Source of the DNA: Aphanomyces cochlioides
Taxonomy: Eukaryota > Oomycota > Saprolegniomycetes > Saprolegniales > Verrucalvaceae
Assembly: GCA_019828595.1 (NCBI GenBank)
Contig: JAHQRK010000017.1
Coordinates: 1,364,001-1,428,000, forward strand
DNA length: 64,000 bases
Direction of reading: 5' to 3'
The translations under genes were made by a program, and so were the position numbers. Positions 42,193-53,107 of this stretch are shown here, piece by piece. Numbering within the stretch: the stretch's first letter is position 1; each line of letters starts with the position of its first letter. Below the pieces are notes generated by a model. The model saw nothing but the letters and a program-made list of their open reading frames with translations. It was not told where the DNA came from and did not search any database.

Positions 42193-43028
42193 ACCACGAC
42201 GTGCAAAATCCAAGAATGGCCCAAACCTCGACGGACAGTCACAATCTGCTGCGTGTCTGGGTGTTGTAGGAGGACTTTCCTTACCTTCAGTTTTGAAATC
42301 CGCGTGTCGGCTTTACCAAAAATAATCTCCATGAATTTAAAATTAACTCAGAAATATATCAAAAATACAAATTTCGATTGACAAAATATTGTGGTTTTAA
42401 TAAAAAACTGGAGTCGTGCGGAATAAATTTTGACGCAAGCAAATTGATGCATACAAATTTCAAGTGAAAAGAAATTGAAGGTTTCGAGCATGTTTTTCAA
42501 ACATTTAAAACGTTTGAAATTACACTATTTAATGGTCATGATCGAGGGCAATATAAGAAATTGTTTGCGTAAACTTTAAATAGTGTATGCGTCAATTAAT
42601 TGAAACATTTTCAAAACATCTCAAATTTCCAGTTTTGGACCCAAACAACAATATATTTATTAAATTATCTTGGCATTTGTAATGACATATATACTTTTTT
42701 CATAAAAATGTTGAAAATTCCTAATAACAGAGATGAAATAATCATGAGTTTAAAATTGACTAGGGTTAAAATGTGAGAGTTGGTGCAGTCTCTCTGGAGG
42801 AATCTTCTCATGTTATGTCAACATCATGGCGACTGTACTGTAAGCTGCTGCGAGCTTGTATCTTTCAGGGACACTGCGCGTTCGGCCGACGTTCTTGTTT
42901 TGCCGATTGGGTTGAAACCGAGATGAGATTTCGAGTGTGTGGATTGTATCTCAATAATTCGGAAAATTTTTACAATAATTTAATGATTTTTTGGTATTGC
43001 CATTTTCACCTTTGCGATCTTAGTGCAA
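42193..43028. promoter_or_regulatory. Divergent intergenic region between two DGAT2 genes
   Basis: The two intact genes are transcribed away from this AT-rich segment, so it probably carries both promoters. It contains an inverted pair around ACACTATTTAA (about 42522) and TTAAATAGTGT (about 42578). No specific element can be named. Confidence 0.4.
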
Positions 43029-44017
43029 ATGGGGACAAAGTGGCGGGCGACGCTGGGCTTCTTCATCTTTTATTCAACATGGCTTGGATCTGTCGTCTTT
43101 GTTGCGATCTCAGCGCTGTCGATCGTCATGCTGCCGTCATTTCGAGCGCCTGTTGTGATTTTTTACGCGCTATATTTTGCCGTGATGACCCTATTACCAT
43201 GGGGACGATGGGAGCGGTTTTGCGACGGTGTGCGCTGGTTCAACATCAAAACGCCATACTTTGAAGAACAGAAGTTGGTATTCCAAGATCCTGACAAAAA
43301 CAAAGCCTGTCCTGCGAAATCAAAGTCCCTCTTGGCGTACCATCCGCATGGAATCCTCGTTTGTGGCTGGTACGTGCTTGGACGCAAAGGTTCTTGGTGA
43401 CTTGATTGTACAGGACCGTGAATGGGGCTGCTCATATGACTTGGAAAGACAGTGCGATAAGCTGGCTCGGCACAGATGCTCTATTTATCCTACCTTTCAT
43501 AGCTCAAATCATGTACTGGGCTGGCGGAGGTGCTGCGAATCGGTCGAACTTTGAATCCCTTGCCAAAGCGGGCGAAAACATAGCGCTTCTTCCGGGGGGC
43601 TTTGAAGAAGCGTCTCTCTTCCGATACAAGACCCATCAAGTGTTCATCAAGCAGCGGAAAGGATTTATCAAGCTCGGGATGCAATACGGGTATAAAGTGC
43701 ATCCTGTCTACACATTTGGAGAGGAGAACACGTACTGGACCTTGCCACACTTCCAGAAGATTCGTCTCTTCTTGAACCAGTACAAAATCCCAGCCGTAGT
43801 CTTTTGGGGCCAATGGTGGTGTCCATACATGCCATATAACAATTCCAAGTTGGTCACAGTCGTGGGCAAACCAATTCAGCTGCCACAGATCGCCAAGCCG
43901 ACCAAGGAGGACGTGGACAAATACCACAATCTCTACATGGAATCGTTGCAAGCACTCTTTGACGAATTCAAAGGCCAATATGCTGCAGATCCCAATGCAA
44001 CCCTTACGATGTTGTAG
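43029..44017 (+). CDS. DGAT2-type acyltransferase, divergent paralogue, two exons
   Basis: Exons 43029-43369 and 43414-44017 join across a 44-base intron (GTACGTGC to TGTACAG), giving 314 residues. Motifs: two N-terminal hydrophobic segments, YHPHGILVCGW with the HPHG motif just before the intron, ENIALLPGGFEEAS, IKQRKGFIKLGMQYGYK, and VVGKPIQLPQI. It is clearly diverged from the - strand pair, which show no intron, so it is an older duplicate. ATG 43029 was chosen as the first Met in frame; the sequence just upstream (CGATCTTAG) looks like an acceptor, so an upstream exon is possible. Same predicted activity as its neighbour, substrate unknown. Confidence 0.9.
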
Positions 44018-44186
44018 ATAATTCTACTCTTATCGAGAAACCACACCGTCCTGCACCTCAAAATGAAATGTGTTTGACACTTCCATGCCCCCGTTTCCTC
44101 GACACATCAATTCCTCTAGAGTTTTTTGGGCTGTACAGGATTGCCGCGCTCTTCAGCTGATCTACAAGCGTCCTACAACCACACGA

Positions 44187-45328
44187 TTAGTCCAGTATTG
44201 AAGCGCTCGCATTGTACTTTTGAGCATGAACCTCTTTCTGTAGCTCTTTCGCCAAGTGTTTGGCTTTCCTGAGTTCAATCTACAGTCAACGTGAGAGTGG
44301 AAACCATGGGTAGAGCTAACACTGACCTCGTACATCTTGGGAAGGTCTTGTAGCTCCTTCTCGAGTCGAGCAACCTCCTTTATCGCACCAGTCAATGTAG
44401 TCTGGGCTAGTGCTGCTTGCTGCCTTGCTTCTTCGAGCTCACTCGATGGATCTTCTGAAGTAAGTGAACTATGCCGATGACTTGGATGCTCGTGGTTGTC
44501 TGTGGTCGATGTTGCTTTCTGCATGTCGAATTAGACTCGGAGGGCAATGAAATGCAACCTCAAGCTCGTCCAGACGTGCTTGGAGCTGCTTGTTTTGGGC
44601 TTTGAGTGCACCTAGTTCGATGTTTGCCTTGTCGAGTGCCATTTCGGCGAGTTTCCAGTACTCAGCCCGTTGCATGGCTAGAGCCTAAGCAGATGAGTAT
44701 CACGTGCTCAACAGGAAAGACCATTCAAACCTTGTACTCTTGGAGCTCATTTTTTGCGTTTGGGAATTTCATTGCGGTGGTATCAACCTCCTTCTTGGGC
44801 TTTTGCGCGAGCTCCTTTGCAGTTTCTTGGGATGTAAATCGCTCCGACTGGAGCTCAAACTTGAGCTGTATAACTTGCTCTTCCCACACACGGCATTCTT
44901 CACGGATAGCAGATAATTCCTCTTCCTTGGCGGACAATTTGGCAAGCAGCGACTGTTCGTTCACGTTGAAATATCAGCGTGTCGGTCGATTGTACCTGTA
45001 AATCGTCGTGAGGTTCGAAGTCTTTGGAAGACGACGGCGGAGGTGGTGAAGCTGCTTCTGTTTGTATTGCATCGAGAGCCTCTTTCATCACCCGTACTTG
45101 TTCCTTGAGCGCTAAATTTGTCTCGATCAGTTCGTGGACATCGTCTGAAGTGGATATCGCTTTGGACGCCGTCACGACCGCGAGTTCGTACTCTTTTTTG
45201 GCAAGATCTCGCTCCAGGACCTTCACGCGACTTGATAGCTGCTTATTCTGTTCCTGCAACTCAAATCGCTCATTACCTTCCTTGAGAAGTTGCGTCTGCA
45301 GCGCTTGGAACTCGCGCACATTGATCAT
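44187..45328 (-). CDS. Coiled-coil protein, five exons
   Basis: Exons 45328-44996, 44952-44731, 44684-44559, 44518-44327 and 44279-44187, separated by introns of 40-47 bases, all in phase 0, give 321 residues. Nearly the whole protein is heptad-like and rich in Glu, Lys, Leu and Gln (for example LQEQNKQLSSRVKVLERD and KQLQARLDELE), broken by a Pro/Ser-rich stretch (SPPPPSSSKD). No domain other than coiled coil is recognised; a cytoskeletal or centrosomal/flagellar role would fit but is not shown. The frame is open upstream of ATG 45328 (with LDKLFIAEVDKKAHPE) to a possible acceptor TTTACAG, so a further 5' exon may exist. It converges on the DGAT2 gene with 169 bp between stops. Confidence 0.8.
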
Positions 45329-45676
45329 TTCAGGATGTGCCTTTTTATCAACTTCAGCAATGAATAATTTGTCAAGTTGACTGTAAATAAACTTTCACAA
45401 ATGTAAGTTTACGTAAAGTAATATTTACATGCCGTATATATGTAAACTTAACACAGTTGCTGTTTGGATGTCAATTGATGTACTAGGGACAAATTTAGCC
45501 CAAACTGATGCTGAATGCGTTGGCCAGCCTTTCCTTCGCACTGATGCCAAGTTGAAGACACGCCACCAAAGCATAGGTGACCCAACACTATATGTCCACT
45601 TTACGTCAAGTGTAAGTGAAATAAATAATTGAAAATTCAATTTCTTCAAAAATTCAATTGTTTTATGCATTGAAAA

Positions 45677-46972
45677 ATGGCTGCGGCGCCAAGTTGGGCG
45701 AATGGAAGTGTGGTCAAGTTGGTCCATGCGGCGTCTGGCGCTGAAATCACAGTCTTGGTGGAGAAGGACAAGACTCAAGTCACGTTCTGCCGAGTGGAAG
45801 CTCCATATGAAAAGCTTCACGTCTCTCAAAATGACGGCGTGACTTCGTGGGGGCCAGGCGGCGGCAAGTTTGCCTCGTTTGTTGTGTGTGATGCCGACGC
45901 TGGACAAGTAACCTTTCAACTTGCGGCCAACCAAAAGCGAAGCAATGGTGAAAATGGAGCAGAAGGATGGTTCTTGGGGGTCTCGTCTTCGGCTACGTCT
46001 GGCGTTGTCCTTGCACATGGCTTGAGTCTTGTTGGCAATGCGGCTGCGCAACCTTTCGTTGCCACTGAACTCACATCCAAAGCTCAACTCGCACTCTCTA
46101 GCAGTACACTACATGGAGCTTCATTGACACCAAGCCAAATCGCTTCCTTCTGCCGAGAGGGCTATCTCATTCTTCCACGGGCAGTACCACTCGAGCTTGT
46201 CCATGAAGCCTTGCGTCGCATTAACCATGACCTTGGACGGCCTGGGATGATGGTGGAAGGCGGTGTCGAAGGTGCAGCGAAGCTAGCAGGGACAACCTCG
46301 AATCACCCTGCAATACTCGACCTGTTTCGTCCAGTTCATGCTGCCGTCGAAAGTTTAGTCGGCCGCAATTGCGTCGTTCCACCACAGGGCGCTCAGCTTG
46401 CACTTCGTTTCCCAGAAGTCGCACCGCCGTACGAGCCCAAAGGCACTGAATGGCACACAGATGGCATGCGTCAAGGTATTGAGCTCTTTCTCCTTGGGTG
46501 AACACTAACTTCTGCCATTGCGCAGGTAAATGGAACCCCTTCACACTTCTCGTTGGTATAGCTTTGTCGGCGACACCGACGGCACATTCCGGCAATCTCA
46601 TCGTTTTCCCCAAAACTCATCATCGTCTCCATGCGATGCTCCAAGATAACGCCAGTGAGCTCCTTCGAGTATGCGTGTCAGCAGACCAAGTATGGGGCGA
46701 CGGAGAGCTTCCAGACATGGGCGACCCAGTGCCGCTTCTCCTTCAGCCAGGCGACGTTGTATTGGCACATCCCAAGCTTGCCCATCGAGGCGGACCTAAC
46801 TTTTCACCTCGTACGTCATCCTCCTATTGAGCTCGTTCTTTAAGCTGCGCTATTTGTAGACATTCGATACCAAGTCTACTTTCGCATCAAGCATAAAGAC
46901 CACGCGGCACTGCAAGAGCGCCTCGAGACAGATTTGTTTGCAGATTTAGCAATCGGAGATGACCCATTTTAA
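45677..46972 (+). CDS. PhyH-like Fe(II)/2-oxoglutarate dioxygenase, three exons
   Basis: Exons 45677-46475, 46526-46810 and 46860-46972 (introns 50 and 49 bases) give 398 residues. The N-terminal 150 residues form an extra domain (WANGSVVKLVHAASGAEI...) I do not recognise. The rest resembles phytanoyl-CoA dioxygenase-type enzymes: FCREGYLILPRAVP, the iron-binding pair His260 and Asp262 in EWHTDGM, the distal His353 in AHPKLAHRGG, and Arg364 in HIRYQVYFR as likely 2-oxoglutarate ligand. It probably hydroxylates a small molecule; the substrate is unknown. The stop lies 9 bases from the stop of the convergent homeobox gene. Confidence 0.88.
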
Positions 46973-46981
46973 AATTTTCTT

Positions 46982-48833
46982 CTACTGGGGAAATTTGTTC
47001 AACGACGGCAAAATGGACGACGACAACGAGCCCGAGGACGTTCGAGGATGATGCAGCGCTGGAGGTGGCGCATGGAGAGTTTGCTGCTGCGCTGGAGGCT
47101 GAAGAAACGAGTTGGACGCTGCCGCCGAAGACGTGGTTGAATTGAGCACGTCTTGGAAATTCATGCGACTTCTTCGGAAATGACCCATGTCAAGTGTGTG
47201 CGATCGGCCTTCGCGCGGCGGCAAGGCCGAGACTGATGACGCCATTGTCGGGAATGGGTAGCGAGAATGAAGGCTGGAAGAACCAGTAGCTGCGGCTGGT
47301 GCGGCAGGTGGAGGGGGCAATTGCATAGTTGTCTGCGCTCGATCACCCAACGACGACGGCATGCCGAGATTAGCATTGACATTGAAAACTCGCCCAGAGA
47401 GCGGCATTTCAGGTGCCGCTGAGGTTGCTGATGACACAGTCGAGGCAGGGCCATCACCCTCTGATTTGAAAATCAACTTGCGAATACTCTGGAGGAAGGA
47501 GTGAGGGGACCAGATGATTATCGGGAGGTATTACCTCGTTCGAGTAGAGCGCTTTGGATCGATTCGCCATTGTGGGCTTCCAGAGCCGCTTGCGATTGTT
47601 GGCAAACCAGTTGTTGAGTTGACTCAAATCGAGTCCTGTAGCTTCACAAAGCTGCTTCTTTTCGGTATCTGTCGGGTATGGATGCTCCAAATGCTCAGGA
47701 GACAGCATCCAATCCTTGAGAATCTATCAACAATTGTGGGATCAATTGGGCGCAAAGTAAGAGATAGTCTACCTTGATCACATGTGGCGGCAGCAGTGCG
47801 CTGCGTCGCACGCGTTTGTCCGCGGCCCCGAAGTCCTCCAAATCTTCCTTTCGTTTCTTGGATGGTGAGCCACTCAGATCGCTCAAACTGCGCTCAAGCC
47901 GAGGTGGTAATTGAGACTTCGTCGATTGGTACGCTGATGGCAAAGATGGATCTTGGGAATGGTAGCGATCATATGATTGCGCGACGGATTCGGACGCGCT
48001 GCGGCCACTTCGAGGTGGAAAAAATGGACGATGAGGTAAAGGATGATCGTGTGACAGAGGTGGAGGTTGGAGGTATGGCATCCGTGGTTGGGTCATGAAG
48101 GGAGGATACTGAGGGTCACGAGGACGTGGCGCAAATTCCGATGTCTGCGGCAAAGAGTAACGACGTTCCTGGATTGGCATTAGCGTCTAGGCGAAGAGAA
48201 AGACGATATACCATAATGGGGAATGGTCCGGAGTGATGAAGGCCTGTAGCTTGAGGTGTTCGGTGGTCATAGCGGTCATAATGTCTAAAATGCCATCGGG
48301 ATCAGATGAGCCGTCAGCCAGTCAACGTACGATGGAGGAGGAGGCATCGCATCTAGTGGTAAGGACGTCGACGACGGTGGCGCCTCGCGGCCAAAGTTGT
48401 TTTGCATTTGTCGGGAGTGTTCCCGTCGCATCATAGGTTTCCAAATACGCTTTCGAGCGTTCGTGAACCAATTTGTGAGCTGTTTCATGTTGATGCCTGT
48501 CTTTTCCAGGAGCATTTTCTTGTCGTCATCGGTCGGGTATGGATGCTTGACATGTTCTGGAGAAAGCATCCAATTCTTTAAGATCTGTACAGTCGCGGGT
48601 GGCAATTCCCGTCGTGGTTTGCGGTCTTCGTTGGTTGGCGCACTATCCTCTGGCGTCGCATTTTCGTCGTTCGGGTCATCGTCTTGTTCTCTGTCCGGTT
48701 CTTGATCGTCGCTGGACGGATCGCCATCTTCTTGGCGCGTTTCTGCGTTGTTATTACGGATGTGAATCGTGTCTTGACGGACTGCTAGACCGGCGCGCTC
48801 CTCTGGAACATACCCATCCGTCACGGCGGCCAT
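46982..48833 (-). CDS. TALE homeobox gene; model joins two homeodomains in one protein
   Basis: Model of five exons: 48833-48331, 48284-48212, 48168-47773, 47723-47535 and 47488-46982; introns 46, 43, 49 and 46 bases; 555 residues. Homeodomain 1 (about 75-135) and homeodomain 2 (about 313-372) are both TALE type: each has the three-residue loop extension PYP after the first helix (HPYPTD) and a recognition helix with NWFTNARKR or NWFANNRKR. They are similar to each other (KNWMLSPEHVKHPYPTD and KDWMLSPEHLEHPYPTD), so the region duplicated. Between and after them lie Pro/Ser/Gln-rich, probably disordered stretches. The second intron could end at 48187 (25 bases) or 48169 (43 bases); both keep frame. 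Alternatively these are two genes, the second from ATG 48180, with only about 100 bp between. Predicted nuclear transcription factor. Confidence 0.85.
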
Positions 48834-48908
48834 GATGTCAGCCGCTCTCGACAGCAGAAATGAAATTCTTCCGATCAGATGGACTCCCCCAGTGGAGCAG
48901 CTCTAGTA

Positions 48909-48926
48909 TCCGGATAATTATCCGGA
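48909..48926. promoter_or_regulatory. 18-bp perfect palindrome upstream of the homeobox gene
   Basis: TCCGGATAATTATCCGGA is fully symmetric and lies 76 bases upstream of the homeobox ATG. An inverted CCAAT box (CGCCAATCAC) follows at about 48941. A dimeric regulator site is a plausible reading, not shown. Confidence 0.45.
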
Positions 48927-51406
48927 CCATCTTCTACCGCCAATCACATGGTGCATGTCCACAAGGTCAGGTGTCAAAATTCAAAATTTTGTACAATTTA
49001 TCCGTATTTTATATATTTTTATTGATAATATATGCAGAATTAAAATTTGTATTAATGATTATATTGTATAATAAATATTTATTCTAATTTTACACTCTAA
49101 GTCGGTAGAGACCAACATGGTGCACTTTGGCGCATCGATCAAAGTGACAGCAATAGAGATTCCCGACCGAGAGTGGTGGCCAAGTTGACAATCACGCGGC
49201 ACTATCGATGGTCTGCGTCAGGAATGACGAGAAGTATGCAGGGGAAATGTGATTGGGGACGGAAAACGCTGAAGATGTGCAGTACAAGAGGCTTGAAGTT
49301 CGCGATTCCTTCTATGAGGGAACCTATTTCGAATAAGATCGGCGAAGTACACGGTATTGCACACCCAACGAGTCAGCCATGAGTCGCACGGTGAAGATAG
49401 ACCACGTGGATTCACGGCGGGCGGATGGAGCAGCGGCCCTTTGAAGTGAGGAAGGGCTGGGTGCAGGAAGAGTCCATCCAAGAGAGGTCTGAAGTTGACT
49501 TGAAGTCTGTCGTCCTGTTGACGACGTCTTGTCCATCCCACGGTGCATGACTGGCCGTTCCGGTGATCCGGAGCGCCGGATCACCACATGGACCTGATGT
49601 TGTATTCGAAACCACACGAGAAGACGTCATGAGGTCGCACTCTCTCCCTTGTCAAACTGTTGCCCTGCGCTGCCAGCCGCCCATTCTGCACGATGTTCCC
49701 CGTCGTCCGATCAATTTCTGCGCCCTCTCTCTAGCGCGGCGATGAAATTATAATGCTTGCACTGTATCCGGGACCATTGACTGGATCAAGATTCGTCCAT
49801 ACTCCATGGCATCGAATGTATCGGAACGACGACAGCCTAGTATGTCCCTACAGTGTATGCGTCCTCAGGTCGATGGCTTGTCGACTCTTCACATCTTTGA
49901 TGCCATGCCGGATGTGTTTATCGAATATTGTGATCCAGACTCTGTTCCACTCGGTTGCATCAGAGCAGAAGGGACAGAAGTACAGTTGGCAAGAATCGTG
50001 GCGCCGCAGAATTGGCAATGAATGGATCGGGTGGAATGTTCAGGGACGGATTCAGGCTTCTGATTGGTCAATTCCAATAATTTCCGGATAATGGGGTCGT
50101 TCATGCTTTTAGAGGCTGGTCAATGTCGATGTCTGGGCATCGATGATATCCGGACGTCTTCTTGTTACTTTGTCAAATTTTTCTGTGATTAATTCTTCGT
50201 TTTTTCTGAAAAAGTGCCTGAGGCATTGCTAGGCGTTCACGGGCATTGATGCATCATCAATGCCTGGGAAACTGCATCGATGCTTGAGATAATCCGGAAA
50301 CATCGACAGACCGCAAAGCTGTTCATTATCCGGAAATTTGACAAATTAGCCAATCAGAGGGCTGGATTTATAGTAAACACTGACAGACATCGACACCCCC
50401 GACCAGACTCGAAGAGGCTGGTCGGGGAATGTCGGTGTTTCGGATAAACTCAGGCAGGAACGCCCAGAGATGACCTCAACAAGTCCGTTCCTGCTTCAGA
50501 CACATTTTCAAGAAAATCGAAAAAATACTTTTTGATATTATTGATTTGATACAAATTTTGGGTAGCGGCGCAATCGAATCACGCCAAAGAACCGATCCGC
50601 GAATCGATCCCATTGGCTGATTTTTCAATGTCAGGATTTGATTGGTCCAAATTGGTCTTGAATGTTATATTAGCCAATCAAAACAATTGATAAACGACTA
50701 AACAAATCACGCCGATATCCGAAATTTTGCTCGAAAGCACAATATTTTTCAAAAAAAATTCCAAAAAATTCCGGATAACGTTCCTACCAGGCCCACAGGG
50801 CCTGGTCGGGCGGTGCATTACAGTCGTCTGTATGACCAGTCGGGTGGTCGGTGGCGACTTGATGAATAGAAAATCACCCCGTTGCTGTGTTGCGGAGCAA
50901 ATCAACTGGTTCTTCTATGCAACGCCTCCCAACACCTCAAAGCCAAACGGGTGGAAGAACAGCCTACGCCATTGTCCTTTCCTTCGCCAGCTAGCTCCCA
51001 TGTTGATCCTGGTGGGCGGACAGTCAAGAAGCTTTAGTCTGTCCTAACCAGTTCATGTTGTAAACTCGTTGGATCGCAGGGCAGAGGTCAAATCAGATGC
51101 CATCAAGGTCACTCGACGAGCTCCTTTGTCTTATCCAGCTGAAGGAGCGCTGCGTGATGTGGCTTTATTCAGACCAGCTCGGTGATCTTAAAGCCTTACT
51201 AGTATGCAATGTCGTAGGCAATACTAGTACTACAGCGCTGTCTACTCACGCCACATGGACGAGCTAGTATCGATCTCCATGTGCTTACAGGCTAAAGAGA
51301 TAAAGCCACGGTGATATCCATGCGCTTAGTAAGGAATCGATTCCCCTAAGGATTCATGATTGGAAGTTAACGCCGAGGATAACTTTTATATATGAATGTT
51401 AAAACT

Positions 51407-51441
51407 TGATTGGATAAAATTAATTATTTTACAGCCAATCA
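51407..51441. promoter_or_regulatory. Convergent CCAAT pair before the pseudouridine synthase gene
   Basis: TGATTGG at 51407-51413 faces CCAATCA at 51435-51441, with AT-rich DNA between, ending 20 bases before the ATG at 51462. The same arrangement recurs upstream of other frames in the window, suggesting a core promoter signal. Confidence 0.4.
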
Positions 51442-51461
51442 TTGTTGATTGTTTGATTGCC

Positions 51462-53107
51462 ATGGACAACCAAGCAAGGCAGTCGAAGCGGCGCAAGACC
51501 GACAAGGCGGAAGAAACGTTGAAAGCCGAGTACGAAGTCCGAGATGGTGGAATTGAAGTCTCTGTTTTCGGTTGATTCACTAAGATGCGTAGGATATCGC
51601 TATGTGAAGCCGTATGTGTTTAAATTCCAAACGTACGCCAAGGAACGTTGGTTTGGACGCACGGTCATCAACATCTTTACAACGGAATTTGGATCGTTTT
51701 CACCGGAATACTACGTACACCACCACGAAAAAGATGAATGCTGACATGTACGCTCGTGGCGTAGGCGCTGGCAATTGAAACTGGACGCGTGACGTTGAAT
51801 GGAGCTCGAACGACTGCCACCACAGTGGTCAAGAACGGCGACTTGCTATGCCACAAGGTAATTCTCTCACTTCCAGCCGAGCCGCTTATCTAGAAGTATT
51901 AGACGCATCGCCATGAACCTCCAGTATCAGGAGAGACGATTGAAGTCGCTCATGAGACGCCCGATCTGGTATGACTGATATTTTGGATTCAGGTTGTGAG
52001 CTTCTGTTTCTAGTTGGTCGTGTCGAAACCTGCAGGCATTCCCACACATCCATGTGGCGCTTATCGCTTCAACTCGTTGGTATAAAGTTCCTTCGTGCTT
52101 TCTCGCGGTCTAAACGAGCTCGTTGCCTTCGTAGCACTACATCTTGTTGCACATGCGACCAGATATTCCTCATTTGCATATTGTCCATCGGCTCGATCGG
52201 TTGACATCAGGTCTTAACTGTCTCGTTACTTTGCTCTCACTGGTCTTGGCATGGTTTAGGCGTCGTCATCTTGGCAAAGAATTCAAACACGGCTCGCAAA
52301 CTATCGGCTTGCATCGGTGCACTCTCTCTCCCGTCGGACGTATCCTCATCGAGACTTGTGCTTAGCGGATCGCACGGCGTCTAAAGCATATTTGGCTCGT
52401 GTCCGTGGAACCTTTCCAGACACTCTCACCGAGAGTTGGCTCCACCAAATCCAAAGCCAACTCTCGACGCCTCGAGCGACAGTGACTATTCAACCAGACG
52501 ACGCTACAATGCTCAATATCAAATGCCCCCTCGTCTGTCGGTCGCACAAGGACGGAGTTTGGGCATGTGCTGACAAAAACGACCAAGATGTCAAGGAAGC
52601 AGAGACGCTCGTTCAATTTCACAAACGCCACGACGAAGACGACACCACAGTTGTGCTTGTCAAGGTAATTTCTTTTTGATAAAAGTTGTCATCATTCGCG
52701 TAGCCTGTGACGGGTCGAACACACCAAATCCGCCTCCACTTACAGCTTCTTGGGCTTCCGATTGCAAACGACCCATGTTACGGCGGCGTCTTGCACTTCG
52801 GAAGCTCTCTCGCGTCGTTGTCCGACTCTCCTTCCGTCTCTGGTGCAAAGACAGAAGAGGAAGACAAGGAAAATGACGAGTCACACGGATTGCCGCAACA
52901 AGAAGGTGAAAGCGACGATGCATTTCTTGAACGAACGTGTGAGTGGTGTGCTTCGGGACGCCGCAGCGACAATAAAAACCACTGCGCTTGCATTTGGCTC
53001 CATGCATGGCAGTACGAGGTACAACTTGACAAAAGTCCTTGGATTGCTAAGTGCTCATGTAGCTTCTTGGTGAAACCTACCGCGTCGCATCGCCTTCGTG
53101 GGTCTAA
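51462..53107 (+). CDS. RluA-type RNA pseudouridine synthase (RPUSD2-like), ten exons
   Basis: Exons 51462-51546, 51593-51714, 51765-51857, 51903-51968, 52014-52079, 52135-52210, 52260-52316, 52366-52664, 52704-53018 and 53063-53107 splice in phase to 407 residues. Order: basic N-terminus (KRRKTDK), a segment like the S4-type RNA-binding region of RPUSD proteins (YRYVKPYVFKFQTYAKERWFGR), HRHEPPV, KPAGIPTHPCGAY, the catalytic motif HRLDRLTSG with Asp165, and PVTGRTHQIRLHLQLLG near the C-terminus. It isomerises uridine to pseudouridine in RNA, probably tRNA; the exact target is unknown. An acidic insert (EEEDKENDES) and a Cys-containing stretch (CEWCASGRR) precede the last exon. The TAA stop (53105-53107) overlaps the stop of the convergent gene. 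Confidence 0.9.

Larger units (their letters stand above)
48834..51461. other. Long intergenic region, repeated TCCGG motifs
   Basis: No supported gene in 2.6 kb. It contains many TCCGGA/TCCGG strings (besides the palindrome: GGTGATCCGG facing CCGGATCACC at 49562-49585, and about 50083, 50147, 50292, 50337 and 50768), an inverted pair CCCCGACCAG (50397-50406) and CTGGTCGGGG (50418-50427), and several CCAATCA boxes. Possibly old transposon debris. Confidence 0.45.

Noticed and set aside
45425..46087. 220-codon minus-strand frame across the dioxygenase gene start
   Set aside because: Antisense to exon 1 of the dioxygenase, without recognisable motifs.
48187..48211. 25-base intron in the homeobox gene
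   Set aside because: Possible by frame, but shorter than all other introns here (37-50); the acceptor at 48169 gives a 43-base intron in the same phase with a branch-like CTAAT, so it is preferred.
52778..53073. Additional frames over the last exons of the pseudouridine synthase
   Set aside because: Overlap confirmed coding exons in other frames and carry no motifs.
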